This document shows, piece after piece, positions 7,984-16,106 of a stretch of 55,413 nucleotides of DNA (position 1 is its first letter; each line of letters opens with the position of its first letter). The DNA comes from Candidatus Tityobacter terrigena (GTDB taxonomy: Bacteria > Vulcanimicrobiota > Vulcanimicrobiia > Vulcanimicrobiales > Vulcanimicrobiaceae). Under the pieces are notes generated by a model. That model did not search any database, was not told the DNA's origin, and saw nothing but the letters and a program-made list of their open reading frames with translations. The stretch is taken from contig PMHO01000022.1 in the NCBI GenBank assembly GCA_003156715.1, forward strand, positions 1-55,413, read 5' to 3'. The translations under genes were made by a program, and so were the position numbers.

Positions 7984-8456
7984 GGCGCTTCGCCCGGCAA
8001 GATCGTCGCGTTGATCTGATAGCTCGTGCCGCGAAAGACGGCGATCGTTCGACCGTCGGTTCCCGTGACCGTGACGTCGTAGATGCCGGTGCGCTTGCCG
8101 CGGGTGCGCTCCTGGCAGATTGCCAGCAGCCGCTCACCCAAGCGCGCCGGGGTCGCGAACGAGATGCTGCAGTCCAGCGCGAGGTTGACGTCATTACGCG
8201 CGTTGCAGGCGTAAGCGAAGGCGGTGTCGGCCAGCGTAAAGATAAGCCCGCCGTGCGCCACGTCGTGGCCGTTAAGCATCGATTCGGTGACGCTCATCGC
8301 GCACTGCGCGTAACCCGCTCGGACGTCGAGTACGTCGATGCCGAGCCACGTCGCCGCGCGGTCGCGAGCACGCATCGCGGCCACGATGCGCGCCGTCCAC
8401 TCATCGCTGCGGCTCGCCTCAGGTGTTGCGTCTTCGCGCGTCGTACGTTCGGCCAT
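7980..8456 (-). CDS. paaI: PaaI-type hotdog acyl-CoA thioesterase
   Basis: 158 aa. Hotdog-fold thioesterase of the PaaI / phenylacetate type: MLNGHDVAHGGLIFTLADTA holds the family signature HGGxxxxLxDxA with the catalytic Asp, followed by LDCSISFATPARLGERL and RTGIYDVTVTGTDG. It would hydrolyse acyl-CoA esters, classically hydroxyphenylacetyl-CoA; no phenylacetate pathway genes are near, so the true substrate is uncertain. AAGGAGG sits about 8 bases before the ATG. First gene of a short paaI-rdgB-tRNA-Pro unit, divergent from the acylphosphatase. Confidence 0.85.
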   Translation of the reverse strand: MAERTTREDATPEASRSDEWTARIVAAMRARDRAATWLGIDVLDVRAGYAQCAMSVTESMLNGHDVAHGGLIFTLADTAFAYACNARNDVNLALDCSISFATPARLGERLLAICQERTRGKRTGIYDVTVTGTDGRTIAVFRGTSYQINATILPGEAP

Positions 8457-8499
8457 GTGAAGCGCCTCCTTTTGCCACGACGTGATCCCTGACCCGCAA

Positions 8500-8784
8500 A
8501 TGACGCGCGCGATCGTAACGCTGCACGGGCGCGTTCAGGGCGTTGGCTTTCGCGAGCACGTCATCGAAATCGCGAGGCGCTATCCGGTAGCGGGGACCGT
8601 CAGCAACCTGCAAACGGCGCGGGTGCTCGAGATCGACGTGGAGGGCGAGGTGAACTCGGTTCTGCACTTCATCGCGGACGTACTGGAGCATCCGCCGCCG
8701 TACGCCCGTATCGAGGGCGTCCGGCGCGAGGAGGCGGTACCGCTCGGACGCAGCGGCTTCGTGCGCGGCGCGACCCGGAAGTAA
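8500..8784 (+). CDS. acyP: Acylphosphatase
   Basis: 94 aa from the ATG at 8500; a GTG at 8482 would add six residues. Small alpha/beta enzyme that hydrolyses acylphosphates such as acetyl or carbamoyl phosphate. The family signature LHGRVQGVGFREHV carries the phosphate-binding Arg, and VSNLQTARVLEIDVEGE supplies the catalytic Asn in the usual strand. Length matches the family (about 90 residues). Stands alone between two minus-strand genes. Confidence 0.92.
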   Translation: MTRAIVTLHGRVQGVGFREHVIEIARRYPVAGTVSNLQTARVLEIDVEGEVNSVLHFIADVLEHPPPYARIEGVRREEAVPLGRSGFVRGATRK

Positions 8785-8792
8785 AAACGGAA

Positions 8793-8815
8793 GCCGCGTC
8801 CTCCCAAAACGCGGC
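8793..8815 (-). terminator. Hairpin terminator downstream of amtB
   Basis: Perfect 7-bp stem GCCGCGT / ACGCGGC with a 9-base loop. Read on the minus strand it lies about 50 bases after the amtB stop and is followed by TTCCGTTTTTAC, a T-rich tail. It may also stop plus-strand transcription from acyP, though the tail on that side is C-rich. Confidence 0.55.
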
Positions 8816-8862
8816 CCCCGTCTCACGCGCAGCGACTCGACAAAGGTTGCCTTCCAGCGGGA

Positions 8863-10266
8863 TTAGCTCGCCGGTGCTCCTCCCGCCGCCTTCATCGCCG
8901 CCCCGGCAGGCGGTACGTACATGGGCACGGGATCGATTCCGTGTATGGCCAGGTCGCCGCCCTCGACCTCGGTATCGCTCGCTCGCAGCGGAACGATGAG
9001 CGATATGAACTTGAGAATGATGAACGTTCCGATCGCGTCGTAGACGATGATCGTCAACGCGGCCAGAAACTGGATCCAGAGTTGCTTGGGATTGCCGTAC
9101 AACAGACCCGTCACCGAGACCGCGCTGGTCTTCTTGTCGATGCTGACGTACTCGAGCATCCTCGGATCGGCGAAGATGCCGGCGGACAGCCCCCCGACAA
9201 GACCCGCCACGCCGTGCGTGTGAATGACGCCGAGGGTGTCGTCGACACGCTTCATGAGGTTGGTCTTGCCGAGCTTGTTCATGCTGAACCAGGCGATGAT
9301 GCCGGCGATCAAGCCGACGGCGATTGCGCCGTACCCGTTGACAAACCCGGCGCAGGGCGTGATCGCGACCAGACCCACGATTTCCCCGTTGATCATCGAG
9401 ACGGCATTGGGCTTGCCGGTTGCGACCATGTCGAGCACGAGCCAGCTCAAGAGCGCGAGCGCGGTCGCGATGTTCGTGTTGAGAACCGCCGCTGCAGCGT
9501 CGGCATTGGCAAAGTACGGATCGCCGCCGTTGAAGCCGTTCCATCCGAGCCACAGAAGGCCGGCACCGGCTAGAGCCATGATCAGGTTGTTTGGTTCGAA
9601 GTCCCTTCGATCCTCGAGAAGCCGCGGTCCGACGACCGCTGCGGCGACAAAGCCTGACACGCCGGCCGCCAAATGAATGACGTATCCGCCCGAATAGTCG
9701 ACAGCACCCAGCTGAGCGAGCCAACCCCCGCCCCACAACATAAATGCGCCGACCGAATACACGAACGTCGTCCAAAGCGGGACGAAGATCATCCATGCCC
9801 TGAAGTTCATGCGCGCTAGCACGGCGCCGGCGATGAGGATTGGCGTGATCGCCGCGAACACGAACTGGAAAAAGATCATGGCCGATCCCGCGAAGCGCAG
9901 GCTGGGCATGCCGCTCGCCGCGAGCGGGATGTTCGCCTGACCGATTTCGGCATCGGGAAGCACTGCCGGATGCGGGACGCCGACCGTCGCTTGCAAGAAA
10001 GGCGGGCCTGGAATCTTCAGCGGATCGCCAAACGACATATTGTAGGCCCAGAGCACCCAGACCAGCAACACGATCGAGAAGGCGTAGAAGCACATCACCG
10101 CCGAGTTCAGCGCCCACTTCTTCTTGACGACGCCCCCGTAAAGGATCGCAAGGCCTGGGATGCTTTGTATGCCGACGAAGGTCGCGGCCGTCAATTGCCA
10201 CGCCGTGTCGCCTGAGTTTAAGAAGCTTGGTGCGGCGGCGTACGGGCTAGCGTCCGCTAGAAACAA
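8863..10266 (-). CDS. amtB: Ammonium transporter AmtB
   Basis: 467 aa, about 11 transmembrane helices. Channel for ammonia/ammonium uptake in the inner membrane. The twin pore histidines are both present: YVIHLAAGVSG near residue 198 and GVIHTHGVAG near 350. The conserved ILYGGVVKKKWALNS and LWLGWNGFNGG segments also fit. The start is a TTG behind GGGGGAG. The C-terminal cytosolic tail (EVEGGDLAIHGIDPVPMYVP) is of the type that binds GlnK, but no glnK lies next to it in the window, which is unusual because amtB and glnK are commonly paired. Confidence 0.95.
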   Translation of the reverse strand: MFLADASPYAAAPSFLNSGDTAWQLTAATFVGIQSIPGLAILYGGVVKKKWALNSAVMCFYAFSIVLLVWVLWAYNMSFGDPLKIPGPPFLQATVGVPHPAVLPDAEIGQANIPLAASGMPSLRFAGSAMIFFQFVFAAITPILIAGAVLARMNFRAWMIFVPLWTTFVYSVGAFMLWGGGWLAQLGAVDYSGGYVIHLAAGVSGFVAAAVVGPRLLEDRRDFEPNNLIMALAGAGLLWLGWNGFNGGDPYFANADAAAAVLNTNIATALALLSWLVLDMVATGKPNAVSMINGEIVGLVAITPCAGFVNGYGAIAVGLIAGIIAWFSMNKLGKTNLMKRVDDTLGVIHTHGVAGLVGGLSAGIFADPRMLEYVSIDKKTSAVSVTGLLYGNPKQLWIQFLAALTIIVYDAIGTFIILKFISLIVPLRASDTEVEGGDLAIHGIDPVPMYVPPAGAAMKAAGGAPAS

Positions 10267-10451
10267 TTATTCTCCCCCAAGCAATGGGCCTGATGGTTAG
10301 CGTAATGCCATGCGAGCCCGCGGGCATTCGACAATGGACTAACTACAGCCCAAAAGCATTGTGCATTCAGCGATGGTCAGCCCATCGTCGCAGCGCTACA
10401 TCTTAGCTTGGGTTTTGGCGGCCAGACCTCGACGGCGCGGCGCAGGGACGC

Positions 10452-11492
10452 CTAGAAGACCGGAATGATGTCTTCGGGGCCGATGTCTCCGACATCGACG
10501 CCGTCGAGGTCGAGCTCGGGAATCGCAGGAAAAGCGATGCCCCACTCCTCGACGATCGCTCGAACGCGCGCAAGCGCCAGCCGCCAGTTGTCGGCTTGCT
10601 CTTCGTAGGTCAGGACGCCGAGGCCGCCGCGTCGAGCGTGTTCGACGAGCACGCGATGGTTGGGAAGAAAGTAGTCCGGGATCTCCCAGAACTGATTGGG
10701 CGGCTCCCACAGGATCATGGAAAGGAAGACGAAGCCGGCGCGCAGTTGCCTCGTGATCAACTGCTTGTACTCTTCCGAGAGTCCAGGCCAATCTTTCTCG
10801 AGGATCGTCAAGCAGATCGCGAGGTGGCGCGCTTCGTCTTGGCCGACTTTGCGGAAGATCTCCTTGAACACCGGATGCGTCGCCTTCTTCGACATACCGA
10901 AAAAGAGCGTCGAGCTCGCGACTTCACCCATCATGAACGACGTGAAGAGCACGCTTAGCGGATACTTGTCGAGCGAAGCGCTGTACCCAGACCAGTAGCG
11001 GCCACCGTTGTGGTAGAGCCATTGGATGTTATTGATTGCGGCACGTTCCAGATCCGTCGTCGGCGTGAAGTCGAGCGGCCCGCCGGGGATGAGCTTCTGA
11101 ATCGCGCGCTGACAACACTCCTCGTGGTTCATTTCGTCGCGCGTGATCGAGAAAAAACACTTGCGGATCGGATCTTCGGTGTGCTGCTCGAACGCGTGAA
11201 TCGTGGCCTTGGCGAAAACGGCCGGACCCGAGCCGTCGAAGTTGGCGAGCACGGCATACCAATACATGATCCCGATCCGCTGTTCGGGCGTGAAATCTTC
11301 GGGACGCAACTCGTCCCATGGAAAATCGGAGGGATTGTACAGCGTGCGCTTCGAGCGCTCGTAGATCTCGGCCAGCTTGGGCGTCTCGACGCGCCACTCC
11401 ATCGGATAGATGTTGGGCTGCGGGACGGGCGGCGCGGGCGCGAACCCGCCGGCCGGAACCACGAGCTCGGGGATCTGAACGCTGATGGCCAC
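10452..11492 (-). CDS. Ferritin-like diiron protein (R2-like / oxygenase-like), paralog 1
   Basis: 346 aa from a GTG preceded by GGGAG. Helical protein with the full diiron ligand pattern: a Glu near 102, ExxH at 120-123 (TRDEMNHEE), Glu 190 (SFMMGEVAS) and ExxH at 220-223 (GQDEARHLA). The N-terminal KLAEIYERSKRTLYNPSDFPWDEL is closely matched by the second ferritin-like gene at 16107, so the two are paralogs. Such proteins act as O2-activating oxidases or N-oxygenases; no partner reductase is adjacent and the substrate is unknown. It lies directly downstream of a TetR regulator on the same strand, with a candidate operator in its leader. Confidence 0.8.
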   Translation of the reverse strand: MAISVQIPELVVPAGGFAPAPPVPQPNIYPMEWRVETPKLAEIYERSKRTLYNPSDFPWDELRPEDFTPEQRIGIMYWYAVLANFDGSGPAVFAKATIHAFEQHTEDPIRKCFFSITRDEMNHEECCQRAIQKLIPGGPLDFTPTTDLERAAINNIQWLYHNGGRYWSGYSASLDKYPLSVLFTSFMMGEVASSTLFFGMSKKATHPVFKEIFRKVGQDEARHLAICLTILEKDWPGLSEEYKQLITRQLRAGFVFLSMILWEPPNQFWEIPDYFLPNHRVLVEHARRGGLGVLTYEEQADNWRLALARVRAIVEEWGIAFPAIPELDLDGVDVGDIGPEDIIPVF

Positions 11493-11504
11493 GCTTTTCT
11501 CCCT

Positions 11505-11518
11505 ACCAAACGGTTGGT
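11505..11518. promoter_or_regulatory. Candidate TetR operator in leader of ferritin-like gene
   Basis: Inverted repeat ACCAA-ACGG-TTGGT, centred about 20 bases upstream of the GTG start and just before the Shine-Dalgarno sequence. Its half-site spacing is like the repeat found upstream of the neighbouring tetR gene. Binding by that regulator is inferred, not shown. Confidence 0.45.
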
Positions 11519-11553
11519 GCAGCCTCCAGTTTACCGCGCCCTAGGCCCCCGAG

Positions 11554-12135
11554 TCAAATCTTCAACCCGCCGAGGGCCACTTTGCAAATCGCATCTGCAA
11601 GCTCGCCGGGCGACGAACGCCCGTCCGCTCGGAACCACTCCACGGTCGAGTTGGACATGCCGAAAATAAGGCGCGTCGCTACGCCCGGGTCGATGTCGGA
11701 GCGGACGCTGCCCTCGTTCTGCGCTTGCCGCACCAGGCTCGCGACGGTCCGATCGAAGCGGCGACGGTGCGCCAGCGCTTCCAATTCGGTCGGCGAGTTA
11801 CCGCGAATCCGAAAGAGCACGCTGAGCTCGGGCAGCAAATCGAACGTCACTTCGGCCACGCGTCGAACCACGTGCTCGAGTCGGGCGCCGGCCCTTCCGC
11901 GGTTGGACCCGGGCTCTTCCAGGATGGCCGAAAGGGCGTCGAGAGCGCGGCGCAGGCCGCGCCCGAGCAACGCTTCCTTGCCCGTGACGTGGTGATAGAT
12001 GCTGGCCTTGGTGATGCCCGCCGCGCGCGCCACGTCGTCCATCGACGCGCCGTCATAGCCGCGTTCGGCGAAGACGCGTACGGCAACATTCGTCAAGCTC
12101 TCGATGTCGTAGGGCTTGCGCGCTTCCGCCCTCAC
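11554..12135 (-). CDS. TetR/AcrR-family transcriptional regulator
   Basis: 193 aa from a GTG. N-terminal TetR helix-turn-helix: VAVRVFAERGYDGASMDDV, then AAGITKASIYHHVTGKEALL (residues about 15-56). The C-terminal domain resembles the KstR/FadR-like subgroup, with RRFDRTVASLVRQAQNEGSV and TRLIFGMSNSTVEWFR, which often senses acyl-CoA or hydrophobic ligands. It sits 61 bases upstream of the ferritin-like gene and is probably both autoregulatory and a regulator of that gene through the inverted repeats at 12183 and 11505. Confidence 0.9.
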   Translation of the reverse strand: MRAEARKPYDIESLTNVAVRVFAERGYDGASMDDVARAAGITKASIYHHVTGKEALLGRGLRRALDALSAILEEPGSNRGRAGARLEHVVRRVAEVTFDLLPELSVLFRIRGNSPTELEALAHRRRFDRTVASLVRQAQNEGSVRSDIDPGVATRLIFGMSNSTVEWFRADGRSSPGELADAICKVALGGLKI

Positions 12136-12182
12136 CGCGGCAACGACCGGTCAACCACCGCGCTCCTCTTAGACGGGCCGTT

Positions 12183-12198
12183 TACCGACCCTTCGGTA
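12183..12198. promoter_or_regulatory. Candidate TetR operator upstream of tetR
   Basis: Perfect inverted repeat TACCGA-CCCT-TCGGTA, 48 bases before the tetR start. Size and spacing are typical of TetR-family operators. It lies immediately after the terminator of the divergent ncRNA candidate, so it would control only tetR and downstream genes. Confidence 0.5.
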
Positions 12199-12203
12199 GC
12201 CTA

Positions 12204-12418
12204 GAAAAGACCGACGCCGCGCATCGCACGGCGTCGGTATCGTTGTGTTCGCGGAACTTGCGCGACTTGCCCGTAACGGGCAGCCCCCGTCTTGGCCTTG
12301 GGTTCGCTACGCGATTACCCTCTGCGCTGAGCGCGTCTGCGCGTCCCGGCTACCTGCCCCGGTGGATCTTGCGAGCTCAATCGCCCTCCTCGGCGGCGTA
12401 CAGTTTGTGTCTCGAGAC
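12204..12418 (-). ncRNA. Structured ncRNA candidate, about 215 nt (6S-like?)
   Basis: No convincing protein is encoded here. On the minus strand a strong promoter (TTTACA at 12449-12454, 18 bases, TATAAT at 12425-12430) predicts a start near 12418. The transcript would end at a perfect 9-bp hairpin (CCGACGCCG / CGGCGTCGG, 12211-12237) followed by TCTTTTC. Internal hairpins include TGCCCG-TTA-CGGGCA, and CCGGGGCAGG can pair with GCTGCCCG, giving a rod-like fold. Size, isolated promoter and terminator would suit 6S RNA. The consensus bubble could not be confirmed by eye; it is neither a tRNA nor the SRP RNA. Confidence 0.5.
12211..12237 (-). terminator. Rho-independent terminator of the ncRNA candidate
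   Basis: Nine perfect base pairs (CCGACGCCG with CGGCGTCGG) around a 9-base loop; on the minus strand the stem is followed by TCTTTTCTAG. There is no T-tract on the plus strand. Confidence 0.7.
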
Positions 12419-12424
12419 GCCCAT

Positions 12425-12454
12425 ATTATACTGCTGCACGGCACCGCGTGTAAA
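12425..12454 (-). promoter_or_regulatory. Sigma-70-type promoter, possibly bidirectional
   Basis: Minus strand: -35 TTTACA, 18-base spacer, consensus -10 TATAAT. The same AT-rich core reads TATTATACT on the plus strand, so a -10-like TATACT faces the E1-alpha gene at 12522, with a weak TTGTGT about 16 bases upstream. Divergent initiation from symmetrical -10 elements is a known bacterial feature; the plus-strand activity here is inferred. Confidence 0.6.
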
Positions 12455-12521
12455 GTGGCCGATGGGCCAATCGCGCGGCCTTGCGAGGTCTCGCGCAGCG
12501 AGGCGCCGATTACTTGGATGC

Positions 12522-13535
12522 ATGTCAGACACAGCCGTCGCGAATATGCCCGCGGTCACGAACGAACAGTCACTTACGCTGCTGCGTAATATGCTTCTGC
12601 AGCGCGCGGTCGACAGCCGTGGCTTTCAACTCAATCGGCAAGGCAAGATTGCCATTGCGATGGGGTCTGAAGGTCACGAAGCGGCGCAGGCGGGCACCGG
12701 TCTCGCGTTCGAGCGCGGACAAGACCTCTTGTATCCCTACTACCGCAATACGGGCATCCTGCTGGCATGCGGCTTTCCGCTTGCAGACCTCTTTCGTTCG
12801 CAGTTCGCTCGTGTGACCGATCGCACCGGCGGGCGCTCGATCATCAATCACGTTACTGCCAAAGGCCTTGGCATTGCATCGATCAGCTCGATCATCGCCG
12901 CGCAGTGCGCGCACGCCGTAGGCGCTGCCTACAAACTGAAATACCTCAAGGAAACGGGCCGCGCGGTCTTCTGTCAGCACGGCGAGGGAGCGACGAGTGA
13001 AGGCGAGTGGCATGAAGCCATGAACTTCGCCGCGATCCACCGGCTGCCGGTCGTCTTTGTCTGCGAGAACAACCGCTGGGCGATCTCGACCCCGCAGTCC
13101 AAACAGATGGTCAATCAGGACGTCGCCGCTAAAGCCGGCGGATATGGGATGCGGGGCGAGATCGTCGACGGTTTCGACCCGATCGCCGTTTATCAGACGG
13201 TCCGCGAGGCGCGCGACCGCGCCGCGAACGGCGGCGGTCCGACGCTCGTGGAAGCGCAATGCTATCGCTTCCTATCGCACACGACCGACGACGACGATCG
13301 CACCTACCGTTCGCGCGAGGAGGTCGAGACCCAGCGTAAGCTCGACCCCGTGCCGCGCTTCGAGCGCCGCCTAGTCGAGGCGGGCGTCATCAACGAGGCT
13401 GCGCTCGCTGCACTGCGAGCCGAAGTAAGCGCGACGGTCAACGCGACGACGGACGCAATCGAGGCGGAACCGCTTCCGCCGGCCGCCGGCCTCTACGGAA
13501 ACGTTTACGAGGGTCCCGACGACCCCTGGGCGTGA
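12522..13535 (+). CDS. 2-oxoacid dehydrogenase E1 component, alpha subunit
   Basis: 337 aa from the ATG at 12522 (reading further upstream would run into the ncRNA promoter). Thiamine-diphosphate-dependent decarboxylase half of a pyruvate or branched-chain 2-oxoacid dehydrogenase. Visible: QGKIAIAMGSEGHEAAQ, DLLYPYYRNTGI, GGRSIINHVTAKGLG, the ThDP/Mg motif GEGATSEGEWHEAMNFA ending ENNRWAIS, and the phosphorylation-loop-like YRFLSHTTDDDDRTYR, all closest to branched-chain E1-alpha. The usual GDG is GEG here, a conservative change of a metal-binding residue. No E1-beta or E2 gene follows, so partners must be elsewhere. The 3' end overlaps the convergent metalloprotease by 31 bases. Confidence 0.88.
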   Translation: MSDTAVANMPAVTNEQSLTLLRNMLLQRAVDSRGFQLNRQGKIAIAMGSEGHEAAQAGTGLAFERGQDLLYPYYRNTGILLACGFPLADLFRSQFARVTDRTGGRSIINHVTAKGLGIASISSIIAAQCAHAVGAAYKLKYLKETGRAVFCQHGEGATSEGEWHEAMNFAAIHRLPVVFVCENNRWAISTPQSKQMVNQDVAAKAGGYGMRGEIVDGFDPIAVYQTVREARDRAANGGGPTLVEAQCYRFLSHTTDDDDRTYRSREEVETQRKLDPVPRFERRLVEAGVINEAALAALRAEVSATVNATTDAIEAEPLPPAAGLYGNVYEGPDDPWA

Positions 13536-16057
13536 GGCGCGAAGCGAGCCTGTGCGGCGAGCCATGCGAGGTGAGCGCGCGTGGCCGCATCGAGCTGCTG
13601 CGAAGCGCGGGCACGTTGTGCTTCGTTCCCGATCGCGATCAGGTCCGCGCGTGCTAGCGCGCGGGCGTCGTCGGGGGTTCCAGATGCGGGAGCGGTGACG
13701 AGCCCGATCAGCGTTCGCAGATAGCGCTGCTGCAGCGTCCGGCGCAGGGGCTCGATTGACGCCACGCGTGGCGCACGCAACTCGCGGTAAACGCTTTGGT
13801 GCATCCATGCGAAGAGGTCCGCAAGGCGCATCGGATCGTGCGGATCTTGGGGTCCATCCGCGAGGCGCGCCAAAACCAGCGGCTGGAACATTTGTGCGAT
13901 CGCGCGGCCCTGCAGGTCGCCGATCTCTTCGGCGACGGGGAGGTCGTGGCGGGCCGGCGGTTGGTAGGCCCACTCCGGCAGATTTCCGTAGCCTTCGAAC
14001 TCGTAGTATCCATAACCGGCCCACTCGCTATATCCCAGCCGCTCGAGCTCGGTCGGAGCGAAGCGCAGGGCATCGGCTGCGAACAGATATCGATCGAGAA
14101 TCGCGAATGCACGGCGCTGTTCGTTGCGTGGGACTCCCTGAACCGGAAGGTCCGCGTGCGGGTCGCCGGCGTGTGCGCGCGAGAGGTATTGGCCGCCGAT
14201 GAAGTGCGTCGGCAGCATCGCCGCCTGACCGTAGTGAGCGAGGAGGTACGTGAACGCGTCGGTCTCGCTCTCGAACGCCTCGCCCGCATGCGGAAAGTTC
14301 TGGTCCAAATGCTGCAGCAAGTCACGCTGCATCTTCATTTGGACCGTGCACCAGGCTAGCGGATCGTCGGTCAGGTCGCCTTGGTTCGAGCGCGGATCCG
14401 CGGCATGACCGTTGCCCCACGAGGCATCTTCGTCGGAGGCATACCGGTAGCGTGGGTCCGACCAGGCCGACGCCCAGCGCTGCAGCGTGGGCAACTCGTC
14501 GGCCGGCGTCTGCGCCCCCGGAATGGTCGCGTAGGCCCAGTGCGTCGCATAATAGTCGTACGGTCCCAGAACCAATTGCGAGAAGTCGCCTTGCCCGTAT
14601 GGCTGCGGCCAAAGATTGAGCGGCGCGTACTCCATGACCGTCGACGCCACGCCGAAGCCTGAGGTAAAGCCCGGGTCCTGCAACTGCTTGGCCGTGTAGG
14701 CCATCGATCCGATGAAATTGTGTTGCATGCCCAAGTTGTGCCCGGTCTCGTGCAGGATGGTGGCGCGAATCACGCCGTCGCGAAACGCTTGCGGCATCGG
14801 ATCCGTCGAGCGGCCGTAGCGCACGGGATCGACCAAATAGGTCCAGGAGCGCAGCGCATTGAGCGGGACGTCGGCCGAAATCAGGATGCCGGTACGAAAC
14901 TCCTCGCCCGTCCGCGGATCGTACAGCGTCTGCGAATCGGCCCCGAAGCTGGGGCGGTACTCGGTGACCCAGCGCAGCACGTTGTAGCGGATGTCGTCCG
15001 GATCCCAGTTGGGGTCGTCGGGCTGCGCTCGAACTTGGATGCCGTCGCTGATCCCGATCTTTTCGAGGGCCGCGTTCCACGCCAGCACCGCGCCGCTGAT
15101 CGCGGGCCGGTAGGCCTCGGGGATCGTATTACTCAGATAAAAGATCATCGGGTGCTTGGCGGGGGAGAGTTTGCTCGGGTCGGCCGGATCGAAATCCCAA
15201 CGGACGATATAGCGCAGCTTGCGCGAGAGCACGTGGTCGTCGTCGAACTCTAGATAGATATCGTCATAGATGCCGACGCGATCGTCGGCTAGGCGCGGAC
15301 GATAGTCCGGTGAACTCGGCGGGTCCGCGATGTTGTAGGTCACGCGCATCTGCACGTGGCGCGGGTCGGGGACGAGGTCGAAAAGGTGCTGATCCCCCGC
15401 GGCTCCCTCGTAAGCGCGTTCACCCTCCGAGGACCAGTCCTGATAGACGTCGATGACGACGTTTCGCGGGAAGGCCTTGGTCGCTCCGAAGTAGGTTCGT
15501 TCCTTGTTCAGAGCGTACGGTGCGGCCTTGCTATCGCCGGAGCGCGCGCTTGCGCGTAACGCGTTCTTGAGGTTGAGCTGATCGTCGAGAAAGGGAGCCC
15601 CATCGATGACGATGTCGCCGGTCTTGGGGTCGGTTGCCACGACCGGAGCGAGCCCGACGATCGAGCGCGCGAAGGAATGCGCGATGGCTTGCGACCCAGC
15701 CGCGGAGGTGGGCGACACGAAAGACGCGTTGAGCCACACGATCGCAACGGCGTTTCCGGCGCGCTCGAAACGGACGAGCTCGGCCGGCAGGTTGTCGGTG
15801 TTGCCCCAAATCAGGCCGCGGCCGCCCAAACCATTGGCGGGCACGATCGTCTGGACGTAATCGTGGTCGAGTTGGGCCGCAGTTAGCTCGAGATAGACTT
15901 TGCCCTCCCTATGCCAAACGGTGAAGAGCCCGTGCTGCGCCGTAGCGCTCTTGACGAAGCTCTCGTATGGCGAGATGGAATCCGCCGCCACGCCGCGGCC
16001 CGCGGCGCCCGCCAGCATCGCGCCCAAGAGCACGGATAAACAGAGAAACCGCCTCAC
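13505..16057 (-). CDS. Secreted zinc metalloprotease, DUF5117/DUF4953-type
   Basis: 850 aa from a GTG at 16057 that has GGGAG about 7 bases upstream; an ATG at 16090 would add 11 residues. Signal peptide (FLCLSVLLGAMLAGAAG) followed by a large N-terminal region (LFTVWHREGKVYLEL, YVQTIVPANGLGGRG) typical of DUF5117. The zinc site is ATILHETGHNLGMQHNFIGS at about residue 436, the HExxHxxGxxHN form, with a downstream ASTVMEYAPLN Met-turn-like motif. Members are periplasmic or outer-membrane-associated peptidases of unclear substrate. Last gene of the minus-strand run from ffs/lepA. Confidence 0.85.
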   Translation of the reverse strand: MRRFLCLSVLLGAMLAGAAGRGVAADSISPYESFVKSATAQHGLFTVWHREGKVYLELTAAQLDHDYVQTIVPANGLGGRGLIWGNTDNLPAELVRFERAGNAVAIVWLNASFVSPTSAAGSQAIAHSFARSIVGLAPVVATDPKTGDIVIDGAPFLDDQLNLKNALRASARSGDSKAAPYALNKERTYFGATKAFPRNVVIDVYQDWSSEGERAYEGAAGDQHLFDLVPDPRHVQMRVTYNIADPPSSPDYRPRLADDRVGIYDDIYLEFDDDHVLSRKLRYIVRWDFDPADPSKLSPAKHPMIFYLSNTIPEAYRPAISGAVLAWNAALEKIGISDGIQVRAQPDDPNWDPDDIRYNVLRWVTEYRPSFGADSQTLYDPRTGEEFRTGILISADVPLNALRSWTYLVDPVRYGRSTDPMPQAFRDGVIRATILHETGHNLGMQHNFIGSMAYTAKQLQDPGFTSGFGVASTVMEYAPLNLWPQPYGQGDFSQLVLGPYDYYATHWAYATIPGAQTPADELPTLQRWASAWSDPRYRYASDEDASWGNGHAADPRSNQGDLTDDPLAWCTVQMKMQRDLLQHLDQNFPHAGEAFESETDAFTYLLAHYGQAAMLPTHFIGGQYLSRAHAGDPHADLPVQGVPRNEQRRAFAILDRYLFAADALRFAPTELERLGYSEWAGYGYYEFEGYGNLPEWAYQPPARHDLPVAEEIGDLQGRAIAQMFQPLVLARLADGPQDPHDPMRLADLFAWMHQSVYRELRAPRVASIEPLRRTLQQRYLRTLIGLVTAPASGTPDDARALARADLIAIGNEAQRARASQQLDAATRAHLAWLAAQARFAPHAQGSSGPS

Positions 16058-16106
16058 GATACGCTCCCGTTCCCGTCGTTCACGTCGCATTGGCCCGCGC
16101 CGGCAG

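Noticed and set aside
8669-10201. 510-codon minus-strand open frame over amtB
   Set aside because: Out-of-frame reading of the ammonium transporter gene; Arg/Gly/His-rich without any domain, typical of GC-rich shadow frames.
12243-12521. Upstream in-frame extension of the E1-alpha gene by 93 codons
   Set aside because: Runs antisense through the ncRNA candidate and its promoter; homologues start near 12522.
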